64,000 nucleotides of DNA from Prado023 sp963818445 (GCA_963818445.1 CAWFSG010000012.1:1-64000); one strand, 5' to 3'; numbered from the stretch's first letter, positions 37,984-46,597 are shown. Numbers and translations are program-made. Notes: generated from the sequence alone by a model not told the origin.

Positions 37984-39141
37984 ATGCGGTCCATGCAGCT
38001 GGCGCCTGTCCCGGAGATCCCCGACCGTATCGACGTTCCCGAGGAGGCGCGTCGGCAGGATGGCGTGTTCACGCGGTCGCAGGCACGGGCCGCGGGGTGG
38101 GGCGACCGCGCCCAGCGGCGCCTCATCCGCCAGGGGCTGTGGGTTCCCGTGGCCGGACCCGTTCTACGCCACCAGGAGGTCGAGCCAGGCCCATGGCAGC
38201 TGGCCCGAGCGGTCCACCTGACGGGCGGGCTGGTGGCCAGCCACGCCACCGCCGGGCTCCTCTGGCAACTGGCTGTGCCGGCTGCCCTGCACGGCACCGG
38301 TCACGTCGAGCGCCGGCCATCTCGTGTGTGGGTTCACCGGATCCCGCTCACTCCGGGGGACGTGCTGAACACACGCGGCCTGACGGTCACCTCCCCGGGA
38401 CGCACCCTTCGCGACCTGCTGTGCTCACTGCGCGAGGACGTCGGGGTCGAGATGCTCACGGATGCCTTCCGGCGGGGCCTGCTGACGGCACGCGACGTTG
38501 ACACGGCCACCCTCCGCGCGCACGGGCGGCACGGCGTCACCACGGCCCGTCGGCTGGCTGACTCCTGCCGCCGCGAGCCTCACTCGGTGCTCGAGTGGAG
38601 GTTCCATCGGCTGTGCGACTCTCTCGGCCCGGGGTGGCGGTTCAACGTCGACATCTACGACGAAATCGGCTTCGTCGGCCGCGTCGATGCCCTGCACGAG
38701 GCGACCGGGACGATCGTCGAGCTCGACAGCCGGCGATTCCACGGCGAGGACCGGTTTCAGACAGATCGGACCCGTGACCAACGGCTGGCTGCCCTGGGCT
38801 TCGTGGTGATCCGGCTCACCTGGGATGACGTCGAACGCCGCCCGATGGAGATCGTCGAGCGGATCCGACGGACGGTGGCTGTCCGCGGGCGGACGGTGCG
38901 AAGCCGATCCCGACAAGACCCGACCCGAACCCGCAGCCCGGTCCGCGACCTGCGGCCTGAGCGCACATACGGGGGAAGGCGGGCTCCCAACCCCGAGCCA
39001 ACCCCCGCAAGGTCCCGAATCCCCGCGCACTCAGCGGCCGTCAGCCCCAAGACCATGGTTCGATCCAAGATCGGAGTCGTCGGGAGGCCCGAGAGTTGGA
39101 GGAAACCGCTCCCGGCGCTCGAGAGTTGGACGAATCCGTGA
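37984..39141 (+). CDS. DUF559/AbiEi-like protein with Vsr-type nuclease fold
   Basis: The N-terminus has the AbiEi-like winged-helix pattern (GVFTRSQARAAGWGDRAQRRLIRQGLW). The C-terminal domain looks like a PD-(D/E)xK/Vsr-type nuclease: GRVDALHEATGTIVELDSRRFH, then TRDQRLAALGFVVIRLTWDDVE. Such solitary genes are common in actinomycetes and are usually annotated as DUF559 or type IV toxin-antitoxin AbiEi-like. Their role is unproven. No partner antitoxin or toxin gene is adjacent. The last ~30 codons are read from repeat A2, so the natural C-terminus has been replaced or extended by the repeat; the basic region before it is low-complexity. Confidence 0.65.
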   Translation: MRSMQLAPVPEIPDRIDVPEEARRQDGVFTRSQARAAGWGDRAQRRLIRQGLWVPVAGPVLRHQEVEPGPWQLARAVHLTGGLVASHATAGLLWQLAVPAALHGTGHVERRPSRVWVHRIPLTPGDVLNTRGLTVTSPGRTLRDLLCSLREDVGVEMLTDAFRRGLLTARDVDTATLRAHGRHGVTTARRLADSCRREPHSVLEWRFHRLCDSLGPGWRFNVDIYDEIGFVGRVDALHEATGTIVELDSRRFHGEDRFQTDRTRDQRLAALGFVVIRLTWDDVERRPMEIVERIRRTVAVRGRTVRSRSRQDPTRTRSPVRDLRPERTYGGRRAPNPEPTPARSRIPAHSAAVSPKTMVRSKIGVVGRPESWRKPLPALESWTNP

Positions 39142-39146
39142 TCTTG
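39048..39146 (+). repeat. 99-bp dispersed repeat, copy A2
   Basis: Pattern: CAAGACCATGGTTCGATCCAA at the left, two direct CGAGAGTTGGA units about 34 bp apart, and GTGATCTTG at the right. Same length and internal layout as A3. It overlaps the end of the DUF559-like reading frame. Confidence 0.75.
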
Positions 39147-39257
39147 GCCGCCGGCCCGCCGTGCTGGCCCGCTGGCCTGACCTGGCGGGGCCGTACGCCA
39201 CGCGCCCGGCCGGCCGCTCGGACTAGCCTGATCGGGACACCTGCGGAAGGGACGCAC

Positions 39258-40106
39258 ATGGGCCGGCTCAGCGTGATCTCCGACATGGACGGGGTCATCT
39301 ACCGTGGCAAGGAGCTCATCCCCGGCGCCCAGGACTTCGTGGCGCACATGCGGGCCCACGAGATCCCCTTCCTGTTCCTCACGAACAACTCCGAGCAGAC
39401 CCCGCTGGACCTGTTGCGCAAGCTCGAGGTGATGGGGATCCATGGCCTCACGGAGGCCAACTTCATCACCGCGGCAATCGCCACCGCGCAGTTCCTGCAC
39501 GCCCAGCGGCCGCACTCCACGGCCTACGTCATCGGGGGCAGCGGCCTGGCGGCCGAGCTGTACAAGGTCGGCTACTCGATCACCGAGAGCCACCCGGAGT
39601 ACGTGGTCGTCGGCAAGACGGCCAACTTCAACTTCGCGACCATGCGCAAGGCCACCCAGCTGATCGACGCCGGCGCCAAGTTCATCGGGACCAACCCGGA
39701 CCTGATCGACCCGGTCGAGGGCGGCACGGAGCCCGCCGCCGGCGTGATCCTCGCGGCGATCGAGGCCGCGACGGGCAAGAAGCCCTACATCGTCGGCAAG
39801 CCGAACTCGCTGATGATGATCTACGCCCGCCAGATGCTCGGGGCGCACGCCGAGGACTGCGTGATGATCGGCGACCGGATGGACACCGACATCGTCGGCG
39901 GCCTGGAGGCGGGCATGCGCACCACGCTCGTGCTGTCCGGGGTCTCCAGTCCCGAGACCATCGAGCAGTTCCCCTACCGGCCGGACTTCGTGTTCGACTC
40001 CGTCGGGTCGATCGACTGGGACGCGCTGCAGTCCGGACTCGGGTCCGATGGCTCCCCCGAGGTTCCGGGTGGGGGGACCAAGACCGGGCCGGGGGCCTCC
40101 GCGTGA
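39258..40106 (+). CDS. HAD-IIA family hydrolase (NagD-like)
   Basis: A 282-residue phosphatase of the haloacid dehalogenase superfamily, type IIA cap. Motif I is ISDMDGVIYRG (nucleophile Asp and acid Asp), motif II LTNNSEQT, motif III IVGKPN (Lys) and motif IV IGDRMDTDIVGG. Family members dephosphorylate UMP, glycerol phosphate, phosphoglycolate or pyridoxal phosphate. ATG at 39258 follows GGAAGGGA. Its stop overlaps the glycerol-1-phosphate dehydrogenase start (GTGA), so a polyol-phosphate substrate is plausible. Confidence 0.88.
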   Translation: MGRLSVISDMDGVIYRGKELIPGAQDFVAHMRAHEIPFLFLTNNSEQTPLDLLRKLEVMGIHGLTEANFITAAIATAQFLHAQRPHSTAYVIGGSGLAAELYKVGYSITESHPEYVVVGKTANFNFATMRKATQLIDAGAKFIGTNPDLIDPVEGGTEPAAGVILAAIEAATGKKPYIVGKPNSLMMIYARQMLGAHAEDCVMIGDRMDTDIVGGLEAGMRTTLVLSGVSSPETIEQFPYRPDFVFDSVGSIDWDALQSGLGSDGSPEVPGGGTKTGPGASA

Positions 40107-41164
40107 CCACCTCGACCGCGATCCAGATCCCCACCCTGCTGCGGGTCAAGCCGAACACCCTCTACAAGCTGGGCAAGTACCTGCGCCGCAACGACTTCAA
40201 CTCCATCGCCCTGTTCTACGGCGAGGGGATGGGCGATGTGCTCGGCCAGACCGTCGAGATCTCGCTGGACAGCTCGGAGATCAAGACCCGCTACACCGAG
40301 ACGGTCGTCACCAACGACATCGAGGCCGTGGTCAGCAGCGCGTTCGCCCTGCCGCGAAACACCGACGCGATCGTCGCCGTCGGCGGGGGCATGGCCATCG
40401 ACTACGCGAAGTACGCGGGGTTCCTGGCGCACAAGCCGGTGATCGCGGTGCCAACCGCGCTGAGCAACGACGGGTTCGCCTCCCCCGGCGCGAGCCTGAA
40501 GGTCGCGGGCAAGCGCACCAGCTGCCCGGCGAGCATCCCGTTCGGTGTCGTGCTGGACACCGCGGTGATCGCCAAGTCGCCGCCGCGGTTCACGTTCTCG
40601 GGGGTGGGCGACCTGCTCAGCAAGTACTCGGCCGTGCACGACTGGAAGCTGGCGTACTGGGAGACCGGCGAGCAGGTCAACGACTTCGCCGTCCTGATCG
40701 CGCTGCAGAGCGTGGAGAACTTCGTCAACTACCCGAACAAGTCGATCGGTGACCTGGACTTCATCAAGCTGATGGCCGGGGCCCTGGTCATGAGCGGCGT
40801 GGCGATGGAGGTCTCGGGCTCCTCGCGACCCGCCTCGGGCAGCGAGCACCTGATCTCCCACGCCTACGACAAGGTGGCCGAGCGGCCGAGCATGCACGGC
40901 CTGCAGGTCGGGCTGGCCTCGATCGCGACGATGTGGCTGCAGGAGCACCCGCGGCTCGAGGACGTCATGTCAGTGCTGGCCGAGACCGGGTTCATGCACT
41001 TCGTGAAGGAGAACCCGCTGGACCGGGCGGCGTTCGTGGAGTCGATCCGGCTGGCGCCCACGATCAAGGACCAGTACTTCACGATCCTGAGCCCCAAGGG
41101 CAACGTGGAGAGGCTGGTGGAGTTCGTCACCGACTCCCCCGTCTGGGACGGCCTGCTGGTCTGA
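40103..41164 (+). CDS. sn-glycerol-1-phosphate dehydrogenase-like iron/zinc alcohol dehydrogenase (AraM/EgsA family)
   Basis: A 353-residue protein of the EgsA/AraM group. NAD-binding loop is VAVGGGMAIDYAKYAG and substrate loop PTALSNDGFASPGAS. Metal ligands are expected in GVGDLLSKYSAVHDW (Asp), GSEHLISHAYD (His) and SMHGLQVG (His). The family reduces dihydroxyacetone phosphate to sn-glycerol 1-phosphate, the archaeal-type enantiomer; bacterial AraM does the same. It is translationally coupled to a HAD phosphatase. No prenylglyceryl-phosphate synthase is in this window, so the fate of the product is open. Confidence 0.8.
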   Translation: MTTSTAIQIPTLLRVKPNTLYKLGKYLRRNDFNSIALFYGEGMGDVLGQTVEISLDSSEIKTRYTETVVTNDIEAVVSSAFALPRNTDAIVAVGGGMAIDYAKYAGFLAHKPVIAVPTALSNDGFASPGASLKVAGKRTSCPASIPFGVVLDTAVIAKSPPRFTFSGVGDLLSKYSAVHDWKLAYWETGEQVNDFAVLIALQSVENFVNYPNKSIGDLDFIKLMAGALVMSGVAMEVSGSSRPASGSEHLISHAYDKVAERPSMHGLQVGLASIATMWLQEHPRLEDVMSVLAETGFMHFVKENPLDRAAFVESIRLAPTIKDQYFTILSPKGNVERLVEFVTDSPVWDGLLV

Positions 41165-41176
41165 TCGGGAAGGGCT

Positions 41177-41275
41177 CAAGATCACGGTTTGATCCAAGAA
41201 CGAGGCCGTCCGGGCACCCGAGAGTTGGATGAAGCCGGTCAGTGCGCTCGAGAGTTGGAGCAAGTTCGGATCTTG
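41177..41275 (+). repeat. 99-bp dispersed repeat, copy A3
   Basis: CAAGATCACGG-TTGATCCAA at the left, CGAGAGTTGGATGAA and CGCTCGAGAGTTGGAGCAA as internal direct repeats, and GGATCTTG at the right end. It begins 12 bp after the dehydrogenase stop and ends about 106 bp before terC. It also sits inside an open frame leading to terC, but the conserved TerC protein starts later. Confidence 0.75.
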
Positions 41276-41381
41276 CTGGGTTTGCCGTGCCGCGGTTGGC
41301 CGTGCCGTCGGCTCCGGGGCGGGGTTGGCGCCCTGTGCGGCGTGTGTGCCGGAAACCGGTCCGCCCCTTACGATCGACTTC

Positions 41382-42440
41382 ATGCCCAGCCTCGCCACCG
41401 CCGCCGTCCGCCTCGCTGAATCGTCGGGTGACGGCCCGACCCTGGGCATCCCGTGGGAGGTCTGGGCGCTGACGCTGGGCGTGATCGTGGCCCTCTTCAC
41501 GTTCGACCTGGTGATCAGCGGCCGCAACCCGCACGCGGTCGGGTTCAAGGAGGCGGCCGGGTGGTCGGTCTTCTACATCTCGGTGGCGATCGTCTTCGGA
41601 CTCGTGTTCGGGGCCTGGGCGGGATCCCCCTACGGCGCTGAGTACTTCGCCGGGTACATCGTCGAGAAGACGCTGTCGATCGACAACCTGTTCGTCTTCG
41701 TGATCATCATGTCCGCGTTCGCGGTCCCTGCCCCGCACCGGCACAAGCTGCTCACGCTGGGGATCGCCCTGGCCCTGGTCCTGCGCGCGATCTTCATCGC
41801 GATCGGCGCGACCCTGCTGGCCTACTTCTCGTTCATGTTCCTGATCTTCGGCGCGATCCTGATCTACACCGGGATCAAGCTCTTCCAGCACCGGGACGAG
41901 GACCCCGACATCGAGGACAACGCCCTGGTGCGCTTCACCAAGCGCCGCATCCCGGTCACCGAGGACTACCGCGAGGGGCACTTCTTCGTCCGCGAGAACG
42001 GCGTGCGGATGGCTACGCCGCTGTTCATCGCGTTCGTCGCGATCGCCTCCACTGACATCCTGTTCGCCCTCGACTCGATCCCTGCCGTGTACGGCGTGAC
42101 CGACGAGCCGTTCATCGTGTTCGCCGCCAATGCGTTCGCGCTGCTCGGCCTGCGGGCCCTGTTCTTCCTCGTCGACGGCCTGCTCGACCGCTTGATCTAC
42201 CTGTCGTCCGGGCTGGCGTTCATCCTGGTGTTCATCGGGTTCAAGCTGGTGCTGCACTGGGCGCACGGGATCTGGCCCGAGGTCCCCGAGATGACCATCA
42301 CGTTCTCGCTGGCCGTCATCGTGATCGTCCTGACCGTGACCACCGTCGCGAGCCTCGTGGCGGTCCGCCGCGACCCGTCGAAGCGGGCCCACGCGGGCTC
42401 CTTCACCGACAATGTCGACAAGGACGGCCCCGGGGTCTGA
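41382..42440 (+). CDS. TerC-family integral membrane protein
   Basis: A 352-residue polytopic protein with the TerC hallmarks EKTLSIDNLFVFVII and AIASTDILFALDSIPAVYGVT, the acidic residues inside membrane helices thought to bind metal. TerC/Alx proteins are linked to tellurite resistance and Mn export. The start at 41382 was chosen because the sequence upstream is repeat A3. It stands alone, without ter partners. Confidence 0.92.
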   Translation: MPSLATAAVRLAESSGDGPTLGIPWEVWALTLGVIVALFTFDLVISGRNPHAVGFKEAAGWSVFYISVAIVFGLVFGAWAGSPYGAEYFAGYIVEKTLSIDNLFVFVIIMSAFAVPAPHRHKLLTLGIALALVLRAIFIAIGATLLAYFSFMFLIFGAILIYTGIKLFQHRDEDPDIEDNALVRFTKRRIPVTEDYREGHFFVRENGVRMATPLFIAFVAIASTDILFALDSIPAVYGVTDEPFIVFAANAFALLGLRALFFLVDGLLDRLIYLSSGLAFILVFIGFKLVLHWAHGIWPEVPEMTITFSLAVIVIVLTVTTVASLVAVRRDPSKRAHAGSFTDNVDKDGPGV

Positions 42441-42454
42441 GCCAGCCGCGACGC

Positions 42455-43732
42455 TCAGCCGAGCAGGGCCTGGCCGAGGTACTCGCCGGGCTGGACCCCG
42501 CCCGGCACCGCGAACAGCGCCGAGCCGATGGGCGTGGTCCAGATGTTCAGGACGTCGGACTTCGCCAGCCGCTTCTGGATCGGCACGAACTGCGCGGCCG
42601 GATCGGCCTGGTACGCGACGAAGATGAGCCCGGCGTCGGCCGTGCCATCGGCCGCGATGCCGTCGTCGTAGTTGTAGGGCCGGCGCAGGATCCGCTCGCT
42701 CGGGGCCGCAGCGTGGGCAAGGCGCATGTGCGCGGTCGGCGGGATCACGAGGAACCCGTTCTCATCGACGGCCTCGTAGTCCGGTGCGGTGAACTCCGTC
42801 CCGCCGGTCAGCGGTGCGCCGTCGGACAGCCGCCGGCCGATCGACTCCTCCTTGGACCGGGAGTCCACCCCGCCCCAGACCTTCAGGTCCATCGCGACCC
42901 GCCGCACCACCACCGACGACCCTCCCTGGAGCCACGCCGGTACACCGGAGCCAGACCCGAGCCAGACGACCGCGGCGAAGTCCTCGGTCCCGGGCGTGGG
43001 GTTCACGGTGCCGTCCACCTGGCCGAACAGGTTGCGCCCGGTGATGCCGGTGGGCGCGGTGTTCGCCGGGCGGTGGAACCCGGACTGGACCCAGCGGACG
43101 GTTGCGAACGGGCCGGCGTCGTTGAGCAGCACGCGCACCGCGTGCGAGACCGTGACCGGATCCTCGGCAGCGACCTGGAGCAGCAGGTCGCCCCCCGTCC
43201 AGCGTTCCTGGAGCTTGTCGATCGAGAAGGATCCGAGCCCCTCGACGAGCCAGGCCGGCGCCTGGTCGACCAGCCCTGCTGCCTCCAGCAGGCCCATCCC
43301 GTAGCCGACCGTGACCGTCAGCCGGGCGGGCACGACCGCGAGCTCGGGCTGCGGATCCGCCAGCGCCGGTCGACCCTCGGACAGCCGCTCGACGTCGTCG
43401 GTGAGCAGGCGCATGAGCCGGACGAGGGCCTCGCGGTCGACGTCGTCCTTCAGGTCCAGTGCGACGAAGGTCGCGGTGGCCTGCAACGGGTCTTCGACGC
43501 CTGCCTGATGGACCCCGTGGAAGGGCACCACCGTGCTGCCCGGTGCGGGTACCGCGCCCGGCTCGGTGACGGCCGTCCCTGAGCCGCCCGCGGATGCATC
43601 CGTCTCAGATGCGACCGCGTACCCGGCGGCGGCCCCGACCGCCAGCCCCCCGACACCGATGCCCAGCGCGCCCAGCAGGCCCCGACGGGTGACTCCGGTC
43701 GGGGCCTGCTCGGGCTCTGGGTCGCGGGCCAT
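42455..43732 (-). CDS. Tat-exported DyP-type heme peroxidase (EfeB-like)
   Basis: 425 residues. The Tat signal is TRRGLLGALGIG, with a hydrophobic core, cleaved near ASETDA. The heme peroxidase part has GRNLFGQVDGTVNP (GxxDG motif with the catalytic Asp) and PPTAHMRLAHA with the proximal His region. The conserved Arg is in the DGIAADGTADAGLIFVAY vicinity. EfeB-like enzymes act outside the membrane on heme or dyes and assist iron uptake. No efeU or efeO is adjacent. It lies 10 bp after a PCuAC copper-chaperone gene under a CsoR-like operator, so copper stress may induce it. Confidence 0.9.
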   Translation of the reverse strand: MARDPEPEQAPTGVTRRGLLGALGIGVGGLAVGAAAGYAVASETDASAGGSGTAVTEPGAVPAPGSTVVPFHGVHQAGVEDPLQATATFVALDLKDDVDREALVRLMRLLTDDVERLSEGRPALADPQPELAVVPARLTVTVGYGMGLLEAAGLVDQAPAWLVEGLGSFSIDKLQERWTGGDLLLQVAAEDPVTVSHAVRVLLNDAGPFATVRWVQSGFHRPANTAPTGITGRNLFGQVDGTVNPTPGTEDFAAVVWLGSGSGVPAWLQGGSSVVVRRVAMDLKVWGGVDSRSKEESIGRRLSDGAPLTGGTEFTAPDYEAVDENGFLVIPPTAHMRLAHAAAPSERILRRPYNYDDGIAADGTADAGLIFVAYQADPAAQFVPIQKRLAKSDVLNIWTTPIGSALFAVPGGVQPGEYLGQALLG

Positions 43733-43741
43733 CGGCGGGAT

Positions 43742-44315
43742 TCAGCTCTCCGACGGGCTGGGGGACATGGACTCCATCGCGCCCTCAGCCGGCACGTACG
43801 ACTCGGCGCCGCCCTCGAACGGCTTGGCGACGCTGGTCCAGGTCAGCGAACCACCGGTGTCGCACATGACGGTGATCTCGACCTCGTCACCGGCCTCGAT
43901 CGGGGCGGGCAGCTTCATCAGCATCAGGTGGTCGCTGCCCGGCTTGAGCTCGGCCGAGCCTCCGGCCGGGACGAGCAGGCCGCCCTCCTTGGGCTGCATC
44001 ACCATCGCGCCGTCCTTGTCGACGACCTCGTGGATCTCCATCATCCCGGCCGACGGGCTCGAGGCCGCGGTGATCGTGATGTCGGCATCACTCGGGTTGC
44101 TGAACACCCCGAACGCACCGGTCATGTCCGTGTCCTGGGCCTTGACCCAGGGGTCGGCCATCGTCAGGGCGCACGCGCCCGGCAGCAGGGGAGGCGGCGG
44201 GGGCCGCAGAGGACGCTGTGTCGGTCGCGGTGTCCTCCGAGGAGGCGCAGGCTGTCAGCAGACCGATCGACAGCACTGCTGCTGCCGGAATCACGAGGTG
44301 CCGGCGGATGGACAT
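43742..44315 (-). CDS. PCuAC-family copper chaperone lipoprotein (one frameshift)
   Basis: The lipoprotein signal ends LLTACAS. The domain shows the copper-binding pattern of PCuAC: MMEIHE, GAMVMQP and HLMLM, giving the His/Met set H(M)x10Mx21HxM. A frame change near 44180 separates the signal/linker from the domain. Joined length is about 190 residues. PCuAC proteins hold Cu(I) outside the membrane and deliver it to cytochrome oxidase. ATG at 44315 follows AAGGAG. An operator-like ATACCCCCTAGGG lies 27 bp upstream. Confidence 0.88.
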
Positions 44316-44341
44316 GTCGAGTACTCCTTCGTGGCGACTGC

Positions 44342-44366
44342 ATACCCCCTAGGGCATCGGGTACAG
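44342..44366 (-). promoter_or_regulatory. CsoR-like operator upstream of the PCuAC gene
   Basis: The 13-mer ATACCCCCTAGGG (44342-44354) is identical to the one in front of csoR. It continues CATCGGGTAC, so an imperfect GTACCC…GGGTAT dyad spans the site. CsoR operators in actinobacteria and Bacillus are GC-rich dyads bounded by TA steps of this kind. Confidence 0.6.
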
Positions 44367-44485
44367 CCTACTCCGTGGGGGAAAGCGCCCGATCACACAG
44401 TCAGGCCTTACCTCCTGCCCGGACCCCGTCCGGGTCGCCCAGCTGAAGGCACGCGGGCCGGCACCGGCGCCCCTACCCTTGTGGC

Positions 44486-45184
44486 ATGGCCGATCGGGAG
44501 GGGACCCCCGACCTGTCGGAGGTCTCCCTGATGGACGCCTTCGGCGGGCGGCGCGGCGTGCTGGATTCCGGGCTGCCCCCATTGACCTTCGTCAGCACGT
44601 ACCTGGTCTCCGGATCGAACCTCACCGTGGCCCTGATCGCCGCCCTGGTCGCCGGCCTCGTGGTCACCGGCTGGAGGCTGGCCACCCACGACACCCTGCG
44701 CCACGCCCTGGCCGGCTTCGGCGCGGTGGCCCTCGCCGCGTTCGTCGCCTCGCGCACGGGGCGTCCGCAGGACTACTTCCTGCCCAGCCTGCTGGCCAAT
44801 GCCGGTGCCGCCCTGGCGTGGGCCGTCTCGATCTGGGTCAAGCGACCCTTCCTGGGCCTCACCGTCGGCGCCCTGACCCGCTCCTCGGCCTGGCGGACCG
44901 ATCCCGTGATGCTCGCCGCGTACTGCCGGGCGAGCTGGATCTGGGTGGCCTCCTTCCTGGTGCGCGTGGCGGTGATGACGCCCTTGTGGTTGGCCGGCAT
45001 GACCGTCGCGCTCGGACTGGCCAAGGTGGCGCTCGGGTGGCCGATGGTGCTGGTGGTGATCTGGCTGTCGTGGCTGGTGGTCGAACCGGCCCACCGGGCG
45101 CGGCGTGAGTCGATGGCAGCCGATCCGGAGGTCCACGAGCAGGGCGCCACCGGCGACGGCACTAGCGAGCTGCCCGCTCGCTGA
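44486..45184 (+). CDS. DUF3159 membrane protein
   Basis: A 232-residue protein with about five hydrophobic segments. The family signature at the N-terminus is LMDAFGGRRGVLDSGLP, with an internal WRTDPVMLAAYCRASWIW. Function unknown. TACCCT lies 6 nt before the ATG, so the start is probably leaderless. Its last 23 bp overlap the convergent epimerase gene. Confidence 0.85.
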   Translation: MADREGTPDLSEVSLMDAFGGRRGVLDSGLPPLTFVSTYLVSGSNLTVALIAALVAGLVVTGWRLATHDTLRHALAGFGAVALAAFVASRTGRPQDYFLPSLLANAGAALAWAVSIWVKRPFLGLTVGALTRSSAWRTDPVMLAAYCRASWIWVASFLVRVAVMTPLWLAGMTVALGLAKVALGWPMVLVVIWLSWLVVEPAHRARRESMAADPEVHEQGATGDGTSELPAR

Positions 45185-46157
45185 GCAGGGCCTGCTCGCG
45201 CTCCGACCCGAGCAGCGCGCTGCGGGCGGACCATCGCGAGGACGGATCCGACAACCAGGCCAAGGTGTCAGCAGCCGTATCGGCCAGGGGCTGGGCGCGC
45301 AGCCCGGCCGCGACGGCGCGCGCGGGGTCCATCGCCAGGGCGAACTCCGGATCGTCCGCGCCCGTCCACAGCGGCAGCATGGCCGGGGTCACCCCCCGCT
45401 CGGCCAGCCACGCGGAGGGCACCCACTCCAGGGAGGTCCCTGCCGGTGCCACCGCTGCACGCACCGCCTCGAGCATCTCGCCGAAGGAGTAGGGGGGCGG
45501 TGGCTGGACCGCATGGAAGGTCCCCTCGTCCCCAGCCTCGAGGAGGCCGACGGTGAAGTCCGCGAGGTCACGGGCGTCGATGTACTGGAACGGCACGTCG
45601 GGGCTGCCCGGGCACAGGACCGTGCCACCGCGGGCGAGCCGGTCCACCCAGTAGACGAAACGCGCGGTGGGATCGTGCGGGCCGACGATGTAGGTGGGGC
45701 GGATGACCAGCAACTGGCCCGCGTGTCGCTGCTCGGCCACATGCTCACAGCCGACCTTGAGCCCCCCGTAGGTCTCCATGTCGATGGGCGGGGCGCTGCC
45801 ATCGAGGCCGAGCGGGGCGACCAGCGGCGCCTGCTCGTCGAGGCCGGGCTGCGGCGCGTCGGCGTAGACCGAGACTGTGGAGATCAGCGCGTGCCGACCG
45901 CCGCGCTCCCCCAGCGCATCAGCCAACGACGTGACCTGACGGGGCCAGTAGGCGCACACGTCCACAGTGGCGTCCCACTCGCGGCCCGACAGCACGCCCA
46001 GGTCGGCATCACGGTCCGCGTGCAGGTGCTCGGCGCCCGGCGCCCCGGAGCACTCGACCCCCCGGTGCAGGACGGTGACCTCATGACCCCGGGCGATCGA
46101 CGCGGCCACCAGGTGCCGCCCGACGAACCGTGTCCCGCCGATGGTGAGGATGCGCAT
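45162..46157 (-). CDS. NAD-dependent epimerase/reductase
   Basis: A 331-residue extended short-chain dehydrogenase. The nucleotide loop is TIGGTRFVGRHLV (GGxxxxG variant). The catalytic Ser/Thr region is ISTVSVYADA and the Tyr-Lys pair is YGGLKVGCE. Substrate unknown; similar proteins act on nucleotide sugars or as isoflavone-reductase-like enzymes. ATG at 46157 follows CAGGAT (complement at 46165-46170) by 7 nt. Confidence 0.85.
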   Translation of the reverse strand: MRILTIGGTRFVGRHLVAASIARGHEVTVLHRGVECSGAPGAEHLHADRDADLGVLSGREWDATVDVCAYWPRQVTSLADALGERGGRHALISTVSVYADAPQPGLDEQAPLVAPLGLDGSAPPIDMETYGGLKVGCEHVAEQRHAGQLLVIRPTYIVGPHDPTARFVYWVDRLARGGTVLCPGSPDVPFQYIDARDLADFTVGLLEAGDEGTFHAVQPPPPYSFGEMLEAVRAAVAPAGTSLEWVPSAWLAERGVTPAMLPLWTGADDPEFALAMDPARAVAAGLRAQPLADTAADTLAWLSDPSSRWSARSALLGSEREQALLSERAAR

Positions 46158-46262
46158 GGTGGCGATCCTGCCAGCACCGCCGCCTGCAGCGTGGGACGAG
46201 CGACGACAGTCGATGCTTGCGGTGACGAGGTCGCGGCGCGACACTGGAACCGGAGGTGGACT

Positions 46263-46547
46263 GTGGGGTTCCTGCTGGCGATGACGTTGCCCGCCCTCGT
46301 GCTGCTGCTGTTCGCGCTCGGCATGATCGAGTTGGCCGTGGCCAAGCGCAAGCCCGGCTCGAAGCACGGTTCCGCCATGTCCTCGACGGGGTTCGACATC
46401 CTGCAGGAGGCGCTCTACCCCTCCAAGAAGCACGAGATCGAGCAGCGCGAGCACGAGTCGCTGATGGCCGAGGAGGACGCCGAGGGCGCCCCGCCGCGAA
46501 CGCGGATCGACCTGGACAGGGGCACGGCACACATCCGCCTGCCCTGA
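46263..46547 (+). CDS. DUF6191 small membrane-anchored protein
   Basis: 94 residues: one N-terminal membrane helix (LLAMTLPALVLLLFALGMIEL), then a soluble part with SSTGFDILQEALYPSKKHEIEQRE and the conserved tail GAPPRTRIDLDRGTAHIRLP. GTG at 46263 lies just after GGAGGTG. Function unknown. The long open frame reading into it from upstream is antisense to the epimerase and not a gene. Confidence 0.8.
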   Translation: MGFLLAMTLPALVLLLFALGMIELAVAKRKPGSKHGSAMSSTGFDILQEALYPSKKHEIEQREHESLMAEEDAEGAPPRTRIDLDRGTAHIRLP

Positions 46548-46597
46548 CCGGCTGCCCGCCCGCTGGCCGGGAAGCCCGCCTTCGGCACCGGCGGCGG

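Noticed and set aside
37811..41275. CRISPR array made of the 99-bp repeats
   Set aside because: Copies are over 1 kb apart with genes between them, vary in orientation, and no cas gene is present.
41229..41381. Longer TerC N-terminus from the open frame through repeat A3
   Set aside because: The extra 51 residues are repeat-derived and unlike TerC; the conserved protein fits the ATG at 41382.
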